64,000 nt of DNA, taken from positions 75,513,119 through 75,577,118 of the forward strand of contig CM077648.1 in assembly GCA_039707465.1 (NCBI GenBank), read 5' to 3'. Positions 10,116 to 21,968 of this stretch are shown in pieces (position 1 is the stretch's first letter; the number at the start of each line of letters is the position of its first letter). The stretch comes from Rhabdophis nuchalis. Taxonomy: Eukaryota; Chordata; Lepidosauria; Squamata; Natricidae. The position numbers and the translations under genes are program-made. The notes beneath the pieces were generated by a model, which searched no databases, had not been told where the DNA came from, and saw only the letters and a list, made by a program, of their open reading frames with translations.

Positions 10116-10252
10116 CAGGGGTCTGCAAAGTTGGCTCTTTTAAGACTGGTGGACTTCAACTCCCAGAGTTCTGGGGGAATTCTGGGAGTTCTGGGGAATT
10201 CTGGGGAGTTGAAGTCCACCAGTCTTAAACGAGCCAACTTTGCAGACCCCTG
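10116..10252. mobile_element. Palindromic hAT MITE
   Basis: Ends CAGGGGTCTGCAAAGTTGG and its inverted copy; the whole element is close to one hairpin. The 8-bp duplication TTGTAGGC is perfect (10108-10115 and 10253-10260). Confidence 0.85.
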
Positions 10253-10260
10253 TTGTAGGC

Positions 10261-12158
10261 CAATGGCAACAAGGATATCTTAATCTAATTTCTGATATTC
10301 TAACACAGAAAATCTTATGCAGTAATTTGTTCATCAGAAATAGACTTTTTATCAAACATTTATAATTACATATATGCATATGAGGTTTTTTTTTTCATTA
10401 AAAGCATTTCTAAAATAAGTATCTACCAAATATATCTTAATAGAATAAATGTTACAAATATATTACTAAGAAACTTTATTTTAATAATTCAAAATGTATT
10501 TAAGTCTTTATAGGAGTGATATATAAGAAAACATAAAACAATCTCTCAAATTGTTACTTTCCCCGGGTGTTCTAATTTGTTTTTACATTAACTACATTTA
10601 ATTCATATGTACCGGTATATTTAAATGAAACATCAATAGTTTCTTTGGTTCAATTGCAAAATAGGCTGAAAGACAGTTTTATTAATCATGTATAATTTAT
10701 TCATTGCTTGTGCATATATACATATGAGTTAAATTGTTTTTCTAAAGAAAACACCATTACTTGCACATCTACCGTAAAGATATTTGCCCTTCAGAATGAG
10801 TGCCCCATTGCTTTTATTCAAAGTATTCACTGGAATAGAATGAAATTGCTTAGCTCTCCCCTACTGAAAGATCAGTTGCTTTCCTTTTACAGTCCTTGTG
10901 AGTCTTCAGATTATCCTGCAGAGAATTGGGAAACAGTTTACAATGATCAAAGCTATATGACTAGTCAAAGTTATTTTACTGATTTAAATGATTTACTGTG
11001 TATGGCTGCTGATTTCACAGCAGTGACTTTGGGCTGTGTACAAGGATTTAAAAAAAGCAACAACTACAGCCAATAATTCATGATGCTTGACGTAAGCAAC
11101 ATATCATAATCACAAAGAGCACATCATCATCAGAGCTTGCTTAATCTCCTGACCCAAGTGCCTGGCTCAACAGACAGATCTTCATTGAAAGGCTAATGAT
11201 CAGGGGCATCCCAATCTCCAGGAGGAGGATTGTATTTTAGAATTATGGAAGGATGAAGCTGTTTTAGAATTATAGAAAATATCCCTAGATTATTTAAGTG
11301 GCATAAAAGAGCTCTGTCAAGCCCCAAAGTCACCAAGTCCATAACTATTTAGCAAGAATAGCATGAATTTTATTGCAATCAAAATGAAATTTAAATTTGA
11401 ATAATTATTTGATAATAAATTGAATCTTGTCTCAGATGAAGTAGATCCCATAATATCAGTGAATAAATTAGTCATGATTAATCAATGGCTGTAAGCATGT
11501 ATGTCAGATCCCAGTATATTAAGTAAGTTTCCAATATGATATTCATTTTCTTTTGATATGCTGTGCTTTGATTAATGCAGTACTTTGTACATATGAAACA
11601 TGAACATGGTCCTTTCTTTCCAATGATTTAAATATTTACAGAACATGTTTTGGTTGAACGATCATTTCATTCCCTTCTTTTATTTAGGAAGTATGTAGTC
11701 TGTTATTTCAGAAATTGTGCTTTAGTATTTACTGCATATCTTTCCTATTTGCCTCTGCTCCCATTCTCATTCTTAGCTATCTCCCAAACCTGCCCAAAAA
11801 TGAATCATACAATTTCCAATATAAGTATTCTGTTATTATCATTGTATTACCAGATGGCCTCCTATGATTCTTCATAAAGTTCAGATATGATTTCAATCCC
11901 TCATAAAGGAAATCAATTAAAAGTTGTATAGGATGCAGTTATCCTGATAACCTTTCATGGGGACAGCTTGCGTTGAACCCTTCATTAACATTTATGAGGT
12001 AAATCAAGATAAGAAAAAATTAAGCATTCATAATTTGTACAATCACTCTTCAGTGCTGTTGCAATGAATTCATTCCACTTGATTATAGAAATAGAATGTA
12101 CAGAAATAAAAACTATAAACAAAAACAATAATTTAATCAAGCTGGATTTATTTTTCAG
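10261..12158 (+). other. LVRN intron, one unrecognised ORF
   Basis: Intron sequence ending at the ttttcag acceptor at 12158. It contains a 122-codon + frame at 10708-11076 that I cannot match to any family; its composition does not look strongly coding. No repeat recognised otherwise. Confidence 0.4.
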
Positions 12159-12272
12159 TGGTTTGGTGATCTTGTAACTCCAGTATGGTGGGAAGATGTA
12201 TGGCTAAAAGAAGGCTTTGCTCACTATTTTGAATTTGTTGGAACTGACTATCTTTATCCAGGCTGGAATTTG
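12159..12272 (+). CDS. LVRN: LVRN exon: third zinc ligand
   Basis: Acceptor tttttcag ends at 12158 and the donor TTG|gtaagt starts at 12273. The exon is 114 bp, 38 codons, phase 0 at both ends. It begins [19 protein letters not shown] and so directly continues HELCHQ of the previous exon. The Glu of WLKEG is the third zinc ligand, exactly 18 residues after the HELCH motif. It continues with [19 protein letters not shown]. The [10 protein letters not shown] block, where many M1 enzymes have NEGFA, fits laeverin. Confidence 0.9.
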
Positions 12273-12691
12273 GTAAGTTTATTAAGGTTTATAATGTAAA
12301 ATCTGCTAAAAAGATACTTCCCTTTCATACTCTAGGTTTGGACCACAGTTCAGGGAGTTTTTAATTCAAGCATATAACACACATATGTCTGCAGCAGCAT
12401 ATACTGTGATTATTTTCTAGGTTAATATACTTCAACCTGGTATTACATGGATGCTGAGACTTCAGCTTTCACTGTTTCTAGAGCATTGGTTATGCTTCCT
12501 ACAAGTTCTGGGAAGCCTAATCTAAATAAAATTGGAGAAACACTGGAGCTAGTATAGAAAAATATAGTAAAAAAAATAAGATCTACTTCAAGCCAGTCAT
12601 TGCTCATGGTGACTGATGGCTATGTCATTGTAGTTTTCAGTATATGTATATGTTTATGTGTCTTTATGGATGTGTGTATATGGAGTGCATA

Positions 12692-12780
12692 TCATCCATC
12701 CATCCTCCCTCCCTCCCTCCCTCCCTCCCTCCCTCCCTCCCTCCCTCCCTCCCTCCCTTCCTCTCTCTCTCCCTCTCTCC
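12692..12780. repeat. (CATC)n/(CTCC)n microsatellite
   Basis: Pyrimidine-rich tetranucleotide run grading into CT repeats; an open frame across it is low-complexity. Confidence 0.9.
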
Positions 12781-12865
12781 ATGGATCAAATATCTGGTAC
12801 TGTAGAAGTCTGATTTATGTCACGTTATTTTAGAGCACTGGAAAAATTCCAAATGATAAGTGTCT

Positions 12866-13012
12866 CAAAGGTGCTTTTTCCAGAGGCAATTGGACTTTCT
12901 GGGTTTTCTTGGAAAAGAAAAGAGCTGAAGAAGCTTATTGGATGAGAAGTGAAATGTCTTCAAAGAAAAACCAGAAAGTCCAGTTACTTCTTGAAAAAGC
13001 ACCTTTGGGACA
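12866..13012 (+). ncRNA. PLE-derived hammerhead-like relic with long stem I
   Basis: CUGAAGA (12925-12931), then a stem II region of GCUUAU and AGAAGU, then GAAA and UGU with C17 at 12958. GAAACGUC appears changed to GAAAUGUC by CpG decay. Long helices flank the core: CUUUCUGGGUUUUC (about 12895-12908) with GAAAAACCAGAAAG (about 12965-12978), and AAAGGUGCUUUUUC (12868-12881) with GAAAAAGCACCUUU (about 12993-13006). These act as an extended stem I. Stem II is damaged, so activity is doubtful. Confidence 0.6.
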
Positions 13013-13044
13013 ACCTTGACCTGGATGACTGAGAATCTCCATAG

Positions 13045-14109
13045 ACAAATCATAAGTGAAATTTTCCATTTATTGTAAAAGAAATAAATCTATTTTTATT
13101 TAAATTGTAATTTAGATTATTTTATAATTTATTATTAACCACTTCTACACTCAATACCATGTTTCCTATAAACAATAACGTAAAGCAAAGGACCTACTAA
13201 CGTACTATATTTCTGTGATTCTTAAGATTATCAATAAATAAAATAGATACAATAGAACATCTCATTGTATTCTCTAAAAATACTTGTGCGTAGAGATTAT
13301 TTTGTTTGAAGGATACTATTGTTTATTCTTCAAATGCAATTTTCTGCACTTTGTTGTCTGGTCTTTATATATTTTTATAGATATGCTTTTATATATAAAA
13401 ATACAAATTAAGCCTCTATCATACCTGACAACTGTTTTACCAACGTATATTTATTTGAACTGCTAACCCCCCTCTCCCGGTGAAAGTAAGTATTCTCCTG
13501 TCCCCCAACAGAAAAAAAGGCACTTCTTAAATTTTGGTCACATTCTTCTAAGTGTAATGCAATGGAATCTAATAGATTGTAATGATTGTATTACAGGGAA
13601 ATATTACAGAATAATGTGTGTGACCTTTTATAACTGACATATGGAAATTTTGTCAATGTGTATTTTCTAAGTGCCATCCCAGATTTTATTATTGGCACCC
13701 TATACATTGGTATAGTGATCATCTTATTCAGTTTATGCCATCAACTTTCCATTTTAATTTTTAGATCTTTACACTTTATTTGTTTTGAATCTTTTCCAAT
13801 TCTTTGTCTTCTATTCTTCTATCCCCAGGTGTTGTCACATCAATTAATCACACTTTTTTTCCAACCACAGTTATATTTGGTATTTTAAGGGCCAAAGCTC
13901 TGTCAATGAGCATTCTGAAATCCTGCTCATTTTTTACTAATTTTTCAACTCTATATTCCTACATATTTTTCATTACTGGCGCCTATTAATTCCTACAGAT
14001 GTTTTAATGAACCATTTTAGCAACTAGTACTACTACTATTATCAATTTGTTAGACATCAAATACCAATGGACTCTGGGTAGCATACAGTAGTAGAAAAAG
14101 ACATAAAAA
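13045..14109 (+). other. LVRN intron, nothing recognised
   Basis: AT-rich sequence with short open frames only; no homology recognised. Confidence 0.5.
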
Positions 14110-14405
14110 CAGTTAAAACATTAAATGAGATTGATAACCCAGATTAAAATGACAAAATCCACAAACAAAACAAGAGTTGTAGTTAAAACAAACATCAACT
14201 TGAGGCTAAAGCCAGAAAGAGCCCTACTTTTATCTCTTCCACAGGGTGGGAACTGCAATAGAGAAGCACATTTCCTTGGTCCCACAAGATGACAATATTT
14301 AATGGAGGGGAGATGGAACACACCTCTTCTGCTGGAACATGGGGGGGACGGGGGGACGGACACACAAATTTTTGCAGACAAGTGGTCCTTCAGATATCCA
14401 GGTTA
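14110..14405 (-). repeat. Unclassified interspersed repeat relic
   Basis: A stretch of different composition with a G-run (14341-14357). Phrases such as 'tggtcccacaagatgacaat' look like the 3' region of an old retroelement, but I cannot assign a family. Confidence 0.3.
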
Positions 14406-14724
14406 ATAGAGTTTGGCCATGGGATTGTTTTGCCCACTATGAACATGAGTGTAGTAAGAGTAATATATGATTAATAAAGCATTTCTTTCTTACACTGTTA
14501 AGAAAAATAGTTAAGGAGTGACTAGTTCACATTTCAGAACTGAGCATGAAAAACAAAAGCAATAAAAAGTTAACGGATTCTGAAATGTATCCAATACAAA
14601 AGAAGGATATGTTGAGAGGAAGTCAAAAAATTGAGCACTTTTAATTGGATGAAAATGAACAGAAGTTTAAAGAAGTCAGGAAGATTAAAGAACAAAAGTC
14701 AGTGTATGAACTGGTTTGTACAAA

Positions 14725-14975
14725 AAATGTACAAAAATGGCCCCAACGGGCCAACTGGAAGTTCAACTTCTGGTTGGGCCGTTGCGGCCATTTTTTGCCC
14801 TCCCCAGCCTCTGGAGGCTTTACTGAAGCCTGGAGAGAGCAAAAAACAGCTTCCCCTGGCCCTCTGAAAGGGCAAAAAATCAGCTGGCATGCCGGAGCTG
14901 ATGGCTGGTGTGCTACCAAATATGGCTCCACGTGCCACCTGTGGCACACGTGCCATAGGTTTGCCATCATGGCCT
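14725..14975 (-). mobile_element. hAT fragment related to the element at 36094
   Basis: The right end 'cacgtgccataggtttgccatcat' is the reverse complement of the left end of the element at 36094-36629. The interior shares 'ggccattttttgccctccc' and a paired 'gcctctggaggc' block with it. The left boundary and a target duplication are not clear. Confidence 0.55.
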
Positions 14976-15339
14976 TAGGTGAATCAAATTTGATTGAAGT
15001 TTTCCAAACACGCAGTGTGGGCCAGCTTGTAAAGAGCTTTTATTCCACATTAAGATTAACACAGCTTCAAATAGTTAATTTGTTTACACACCCTCTTAAG
15101 TTTAAAGGTGATTCTTTCTATTGTCTTTCACATAGCATAACAAACTGTTTTGCATTTTTCTTGCCTAGCCTTGGCTCAACTGATTATTGAGGCTTTCAGC
15201 ATGCACTAGAAAACTAACACATTTTCCTCACGTATGATTGTCTGAAATGATTTATTTGTAGACTAGCCGTTCCCGGCCACGCGTTGCTGTGGCCCAGTCT
15301 GGTTAAATGGCCAACCAATCTGTGTGTAGATCTACACTT

Positions 15340-15775
15340 CTGTGTGTAGATCTACATCCCTCAGACCGATACGCTCCCACAGAGAGGGCCTCCTCAGGGT
15401 GCCGTCGGCTGGACAATGCCGACTGGCGACACCCAGGGGGAGAGCCTTCTCTGTGGCGGGCCCAGCCCTCTGGAACGACTTACCCCCTGAACTCCGCACC
15501 ATCTCCGACCTCCGCCTCTTCCGCAAGTGTCTGAAGACACACCTATTTCATCTAGCCGGCCTAGCGTAACCTCCATACTGACTATTAGATAGTTTTTAAA
15601 CTTGGGATTTTAATTCGGTTTTTAGCGCAGGGTTTATTTATTAGAATAAGTATTTTAAATTTTATATATTTTATATAATTTGTATGTATTTTAACATCCC
15701 TGTGCGCCGCCCTGGGTCCTAACGAGAAGGGTGGGGTATAAATTTAATTAAATAAATAAATAAAAAATACACCTG
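15340..15775 (+). pseudogene. L2 LINE 3' end fragment
   Basis: Encodes the last part of an L2-clade ORF2 (HREGLLRVPSAG, AFSVAGPALWNDLPPELR, LKTHLFHLAGLA), then a 3' UTR with the 'gcgccgccctgggtcc' block and an AAATA-rich tail. The frame is broken near 15415 relative to the intact copy at 55583. It is embedded in a different repeat whose parts flank it at about 15262-15340 and 15780-16240. Confidence 0.85.
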
Positions 15776-16240
15776 CACACACAAACACGTACACACAACC
15801 ACCGTATAACCCCCAACCTACCTACCTACCAACTGTATTTCTTCCTCTCTCCACCTACCTACCTACCTACCTACCTACCTACCTACCTACCTACCTACCT
15901 ACCGTATTTCTCCCTCTCTCTCTTTATCCCTCTACCTACCTACCTACCTACCTACCTACTGTATTTTTCCCTCTCTCTCTCTATCCCTCTATGGGCCACC
16001 TGGGAGTGTGCTATCTTCTGCGCCTTGCTTTGGGCCTAGTAGGCCTCCATACAGTGTGGAACTTTGGAGTCTTATTCGGTTGCTGAGGAAACAACTGTTG
16101 GAAATGTGAGGGGCATGTGCATGAAGCATCATAAGAAGCAGCCGGGTGGGAGGAGCTACAGGGAGGTGCAGTACTTTCCGAGATTAGTGATTTTGCACAA
16201 ACTGTTTTATATTTTTATTTATATAGATAGGTGAATCAAA
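15776..16240. repeat. Interrupted interspersed repeat with (CTAC)n
   Basis: Contains (CTAC)n runs at about 15818-15962 and a GC-richer block at 16000-16200. With 15262-15340 ('gactagccgttcccggccacg') it seems to be one older repeat split by the L2 insertion. Family unknown. Confidence 0.4.
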
Positions 16241-18100
16241 ATCACAACACGCCTGTGATAACTTTTCCTTTGTGTTTGTTCAATGTACTAATCCTGGCAA
16301 TGTTAGCTTTAGATGCAAATTTAGATGTATGTTATCCTTAATTACTAAGTGGAGAGTTGTTCTAAACAGTTCTTAGTGTATACATAAACATGGTTGTATG
16401 CACTAATGCACTAATAATTTTAGGAGATATGCATAATGTTTCAATAAACCACTGTTTTGCACTTCTAAATTTAAACTACTGGTGCTTCTAATAAATTGTG
16501 GTATTTTTTTCTCAATCTGAAAAATAATAAAGATTTTCCTTCTTTTCATCTTTTTAATCAAAGCATTTTGTTTTAGAGTTCTTTAAATTGCTTTAATAGA
16601 AGTATAGGATGTAGTCTTATCTAGATAGTATCCGAAGCTCTTTATTTTTTCTGCTTCCACTTAGAGGGAGGTGACATTATTTTTGTCCTTGAATGTCTGT
16701 GTTAGTCGAATGCAGTGGAGAAGACTATGACAAAGGGAGTTGCTAGTGAGTGATTTCCCTTTTTATCCATAAAATACCAAGTGTCAAATGCTTTAGTAAG
16801 CACTACCACACTCAGTGCTGATAAAGCATTTAAAAGGACTCAATGGCCTTCTCCCTTTCGCTCATAAAAGTTTTGCTTTGTTAACAACTTTATTGGATGA
16901 GTCAAGACAGAATACATCAGTGATGACAGTTGCATTGAATTCTCCTGTTGCTCCCTTAATCTTCTTTTTTTAAGAAGGCTACTGTGATTTTTCCCTTAAC
17001 TGTGTCATGTTAAAAATATTCATAGTTTATGGAGGTAATATATTTTAATAAAATGTGTCTAACATGTTTACGTCCAAAAATTATCAATATGGCTTGACAG
17101 TGTATTCTTCTCTCAGAAAAAAAGGGGGGGGGGGCAGGGAGTGAACCAAGAGGAAAGATTTCAGCATAACAAGCACCTTGATTTATCCAATAAAGTTGCT
17201 GGAAAAGCCAAACTTTTAATCAAAGATTAAGTTCTGAATTCCAGCAATTATACAATCTCTTTCATCTTCCCTGGAATGAATTGAAGCAACCCATCACTGA
17301 ATATTACTCCATTCTCTGGTTGATTCTATCATTTCTCCTGGAAAACTACTTTAAAATTGAAATAACTTCATATAATCAATCATTCTCTTTTTATAAAGTC
17401 AAAGATGACTGATTTAATAAACACAAAAATAAATATTAATTGAGCATCATAAAGGTAAGATTGTTTCAGCTAGCTCCTTTAAAGTACCTCATCATAAACA
17501 TCGCAGAACCCTAGAGGATGGTCTTATTTGTTGATCTCTTTCCTGAGTAGGATTTTAAACAAAGATGAATAAAACTATAAGTAAATTTTACTTGCCTTAA
17601 ACTATCTTCTGAAATATTTATCATCTTCATTAAAATGCTATAACATTTTGTGAGAGAATTACAGTTCAAATCATAAAAGGGCATGAAAGTTTGCAACTAA
17701 TACTGAAGAGTGTCTCAACTCATTTCATTATTTCAATGAATTATTTTGGATATATTTATTTTACTTCAACATAAATATCATGCTTTCAAGTAATATAGAG
17801 ACTTTATTTTCAATCTTTTAAAGGAAATATTCCTTTTGTAATTATTCTTGCTTAAGGATCTAGATAAAGAGCTTTTAATTAATAACACAAAATAACATGA
17901 AAATTCTGGTACTATTTTTCTTTCATTTTCCACTGATCATTCTATATGAGTTTCTTGGAAAGAATAGGCAGTAGGTAAATACATACTTTAGCATAGTAGG
18001 CAGAACATGATATTTAGTAACCTGTTCTCAACATGTAATACATATAGTGCTTCATTGTTCATAGAGGGAAATTTTTTTAGATTTCATCAAGCGCAGAACC
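16241..18100 (+). other. LVRN intron, nothing recognised
   Basis: AT-rich; one G-run at 17125-17136. No exon, RNA gene or known repeat seen. Confidence 0.5.
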
Positions 18101-18108
18101 CTCTAGAG

Positions 18109-18293
18109 CAGAGGTCTCATTCTCGCGGCCCGTGGGCAAATTGCGGCCCGCAGGACGGTATCTTGTGGCCCCCACTGTGATATGAAAGTATAATATTAGT
18201 ATTAATATTAATATAAGGAATCCCTTATGCAGCCCAGCCTCACCCAGACTCTGCCTCCAGCGGCCCCCAGGTAAATTGAGTTTGAGACCCCTG
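18109..18293. mobile_element. Non-autonomous hAT element
   Basis: Ends CAGAGGTCTCATTC and GTTTGAGACCCCTG with a perfect 8-bp duplication CTCTAGAG (18101-18108 and 18294-18301). The interior has 'gcggcccg' blocks. A second copy lies at 62843-63039. Confidence 0.85.
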
Positions 18294-18501
18294 CTCTAGA
18301 GTGTCGTTATCCAGCCTATTGACCATCCAGCCTCTGATCAAAGACCTCCAGGGAAAAACTCACCACTTCATATGGCAACTGCTCTACTGATTAAGAGCCT
18401 ATACAATCAGGGTCATTTATGACATCTAATTTGACCACTGTCCTTCTTTCTGCAGCAGTAGAGATTAACTACAAGAACTTTTATGTGTCATCATTTAAGA
18501 G

Positions 18502-18851
18502 ACAGGTCGTCCTTGACTTATAACTGTTGGTTTAGTGACGATTGAAAGTTACAGGGGCACTGAAAAAAGTGATTTATGACTATTTTCACACTTACGACCA
18601 TTGCAAAATTCAGGCACTTGGCAAAATGACTCACATAATGATGGTTGCAGTGCCCCGGGGTCATGTGATCTCGTTTTGCAACCTTCTGGCAAGCAAAGTC
18701 AATGGAGAAGCCAGATTCACTAACTTAACAACTTCAGTAATTCATTTAACAACTGTGTCAAGAAAGGCTGTAAAATGGGGCAAAACAAATGTCTCATTTA
18801 ACAAAATAAATTTTGGACTCAATTGTGGTCTGTAAGTCGAGGATTACCTGT
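18502..18851. mobile_element. Non-autonomous DNA transposon
   Basis: Inverted ends ACAGGTCGTCCTTGACTTA and TAAGTCGAGGATTACCTGT enclose about 350 bp of non-coding sequence. The family is not assigned and I see no clear target duplication. Confidence 0.6.
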
Positions 18852-19745
18852 ATTTGGAAAAGTGCTATCAAGTGTCCTCTCAGTTTTTTGACAATTCCTC
18901 AAAATAACTTCAACTGACAGTGAGAAAATATAATAGCTAATTGCCGATTGGTTGGGTAGTGAAAAAAAAAGGAAAAAAACAGGGGGAGGCATCCTTAGGA
19001 TTCTGTGGGCTGCACCAAGAGTAGCTGAGACCACATGCAGAGCTGGTAGATTGCTTATGTTTGATAGTATTAGACTTTGAAACAATTATTTTTTATATCT
19101 GCCTCAACATTGTATTATTGTCATACTAATTATCTTAAGTGGTTGTTTTTATGTCAACCAGTATGATAAACCCAGGAGAAGTGACTTCATTTTCATCAAA
19201 TGTATATAATAAACTTATGAACTATCAGAAGGAAGAATAGATAATTTATATATTTTTGAAAACAGGAACATAAGTTGAGCGAACTCTTCAGTTGTACATT
19301 TTATTCATATATAGCTCCTTTAATTTAATTGCTAGTTATAAATGACCATCTCATGCCCACATAAATTTTAATTGCTCCTGTTTTACTTTCAAGCCTTAAA
19401 TAGAATAGCTTATACATAATTCTTGAAAATATTATGAGTGCATCATTGTTAACAAGTTATTAGTATGCTTTATCTGAATTTATATCAAAACTACAAGACT
19501 AAAAACTACAAAAACTAAAATAATAAGTGTGTGTGTAGAATACATGTAACTACCAAATAATATCTGCAAATAGCTGGGCTCACCAGAAGTTAGGTAGTTA
19601 AAAATGTAATGAATGGATAGTAAATCTCAGTATATCATTATTGTATGGGCTCCATGAGTTAGTTTTTCAAACAGAACGAATGTGGCTCACTGTCTTGTTC
19701 TGCTATGAAACTTTAATATATGGCTACAATTTTCATTCAGGATAC
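18852..19745 (+). other. LVRN intron, nothing recognised
   Basis: AT-rich; no feature supported. Confidence 0.5.
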
Positions 19746-19753
19746 TTCTAAAC

Positions 19754-19888
19754 CAGAGGTTCCCAAACTTGGCAACTTTAAGACTTGTGGACTTTAACTC
19801 CCAGAATTCTCCAGCCAGCTATGCTGGCTGGAGAATTCTGGGAATTGAAGTCCACAAGTCTTAAAGTTGCCAAGTTTGGGAACCTCTG
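19754..19888. mobile_element. Palindromic hAT MITE
   Basis: Nearly perfect hairpin: CAGAGGTTCCCAAACTTGGC at one end and its inverted copy at the other, with a 'ccagccagctatgctggctgg' centre. The 8-bp duplication TTCTAAAC is perfect (19746-19753 and 19889-19896). Confidence 0.87.
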
Positions 19889-19896
19889 TTCTAAAC

Positions 19897-20404
19897 CAAG
19901 AACATATTACTCTCTATTGATATTCTCACCCCAGAATAGGTAATAAGAATGAAACCTCCCTTTTAAGATGCCTAAATGTGAGTTTTGTATTGATCTTTCA
20001 TTAGTGTCTTCTCCTAGCACATTTTTTTCTTTCTTTTTATTAAAATCCAATTACTTTGAATAATTGACAGCTATGTTAAGTTCATAATTAAGCTGGCTTC
20101 TTTCTGCTTTCCCCAAGAAATAAAACACTTCAATGTAAAACACTTTCTTTTGCATGTAATCTTTTTTGAAGAACAACAAAATACTCTCTGCTTCTTTATC
20201 GTTATTTTTTTTACTGTTCTCCAGTATTCTCCAGTATTAATGGTGGATAAGCAGTAGAAGCTCCCTGCATGACTATGAGTTCTTGAATATTTTGTTTCTT
20301 GTGACAAAATTTGACTACATTTATGAAAGGGAGAAAGTGCTGATGTCAGATTCTTTTACCAAAAAGTGTCTTCATAATCTAACCATATTAAAATGCTACT
20401 AAAA
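19897..20404 (+). other. LVRN intron, nothing recognised
   Basis: No feature supported. Confidence 0.5.
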
Positions 20405-20672
20405 TAGGAAAGGACTGGCCCAGGGCCCCATACCTTGTTTTCACCCTCCATGGCCTCCCGCAGCACACTGCTGGCCATTTTTGGGTCCATTTTTCAGGCT
20501 ATTTTCAGGCTATATTTGGGCTTGTTTTCGACTGGCAGAGTGGTGCAAGAGGAAAATGGGGCATGGGGAGCGTCGAACGCAGTCCATTTTAGCCACCAGA
20601 GGCATCGTAGGCTGGATTTAAGCACCTCACGGGCCAGATTCGGCCCGCGGGCCTTGAGTTTGACTCCCCTAC
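20405..20672. mobile_element. hAT fragment
   Basis: The right end 'cgggccttgagtttgactcccc' matches the right end of the element at 7270-7628. GC-rich interior; left end and duplication not found. Confidence 0.45.
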
Positions 20673-21164
20673 ATTACACCATTATCCAGCCTATGTTTGA
20701 AAATTTCCAGTAAATGGAAGACACCACTGTAAACCATAACAGATTTGAACCTTTCACCTTCAGTAGACTTTTAGGAGTTCTATTGTTTGGAAAAATGGAC
20801 CAAGACATTCATAATTAAATAGCTTATTTATATCTGTTTAGCCTGTGCTAATTTTCAGTTTAAAATCTTAATTAATAGCCATCATTATATAATTTTGGAA
20901 TGAACATAAAGTAACACGTTTCACCATCATGAAACTTCACTATGTCCACGTAACTGTCCCAATAACTGTCCATAACTCAAAGGCCTCTTTACCATAACAT
21001 GATGGGAAAGGTAATTTTTACCTAAAACCTGAATTTCCAAATGTATCACAAATGAAACAGCATTTTATTTTGCAGAGAACAATTTGTATCCGCACATACA
21101 TAAATATTACTTTCCATGTAATGTACAAAGCCATGAAACATTTAACTATTATAATATATATAGC
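20673..21164 (+). other. LVRN intron, nothing recognised
   Basis: No feature supported. Confidence 0.45.
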
Positions 21165-21462
21165 TGCCGTCTTTCTATAAATCTTGGGGGGGAAGTGGAG
21201 TGCTGGCTTTGTTGCTGTGAGTGGGTTGATTGGCTGTATAGTTGTATCAGGATTGGTAGATTGGTGCTGATTGGTGCAATCTGTGTGTTCGTTGTTCTTT
21301 GGTATTGTAACAGCCTGGGTGGTGGGTAGGGCTCGTCTGTTGGCCAGTGCTGGTTTCCAGATGTCTGGTAGGTGGGAGGTATCGTCACGTTTGTTCATGT
21401 TGTGTGGATGTTTCTCTATTTCGATGGCTTCCCTGATTATTCTCTTGTTGACCTGTTCATTT
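21165..21462 (-). pseudogene. PLE ORF 3' part, inverted relative to its own 3' end
   Basis: On the minus strand this encodes the post-endonuclease tail of a PLE: RIIREAIEIEK, MNKRDDTSHLPDIWKPAL and then a Thr/Gln/Pro-rich stretch. The element's 3' terminus (21470-21596) lies on the other strand, so the copy is 5'-inverted. Confidence 0.75.
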
Positions 21463-21469
21463 GAATATG

Positions 21470-21592
21470 AAGATGAATATTAAGATGGCGAGTGAGACCT
21501 CGCCGAAACGTTGGGAAGACAATCTCAATCTTACACAGGAAAAGACCCAAATACAACAAGACCAGCATACCTACACCCGTGAAAATCTACGA

Positions 21593-21625
<33 letters not shown>
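21470..21625 (+). repeat. PLE 3' terminus and (GT)n tail
   Basis: Ends in 'acacccgtgaaaatctacgaa', the same terminus as at 2478. A (GT)n run follows. It contains a hammerhead-like motif at 21479-21512. Confidence 0.75.
21479..21512 (+). ncRNA. Hammerhead-like motif, degraded core
   Basis: Stem II GGCGAG-UGAGAC-CUCGCC (21487-21504) and GAAACGUU (21505-21512) are perfect. The upstream core reads AUUAAGA where CUGAAGA is expected, so the ribozyme is dead in this copy. Confidence 0.5.
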
Positions 21626-21627
<2 letters not shown>

Positions 21628-21910
21628 GTTTTTGAGCTGATCAATAAATAGGTTTTTATTAAATAGGTTCTTGAATTATTATTAATCATCCCTTAAAGAA
21701 ATTTAACATATATATATATATATATATGAAGTGGATATATTGTTACAGCTTCCTGTTAGGCCTATTCAAGGGAGGAGACAAACTTGTCATCCTTCTCTGT
21801 CCTTCGACTCAACCTAGAGACCATCCAGACAGAGACCTATTAAATTGCTGCTGTCTTTTTAGATATGTGTTAAATTTCTTTAAGGGATGATTAATAATAA
21901 TTAATTAAGA

Positions 21911-21957
21911 GACCAGGATGGATCCATTTCGGGCTCCTTAGCCCTCGTCAGCTGGCC
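21911..21957 (-). ncRNA. Type I hammerhead ribozyme, copy 2
   Basis: Minus strand: GGCCAG, CUGACGA, stem II GGGCU-AAGG-AGCCC, GAA, stem III AUG-GAUC-CAU, C17 at 21917, CUGGUC. All invariant core bases are present. Against copy 1 the closing pair of stem II changes from A-U to G-C on both sides, a compensatory change. Confidence 0.9.
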
Positions 21958-21968
21958 ATACTTTCCCT

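Noticed and set aside
12600..12833. 77-codon frame with a Pro/Ser run
   Set aside because: Produced by the CTCC microsatellite.
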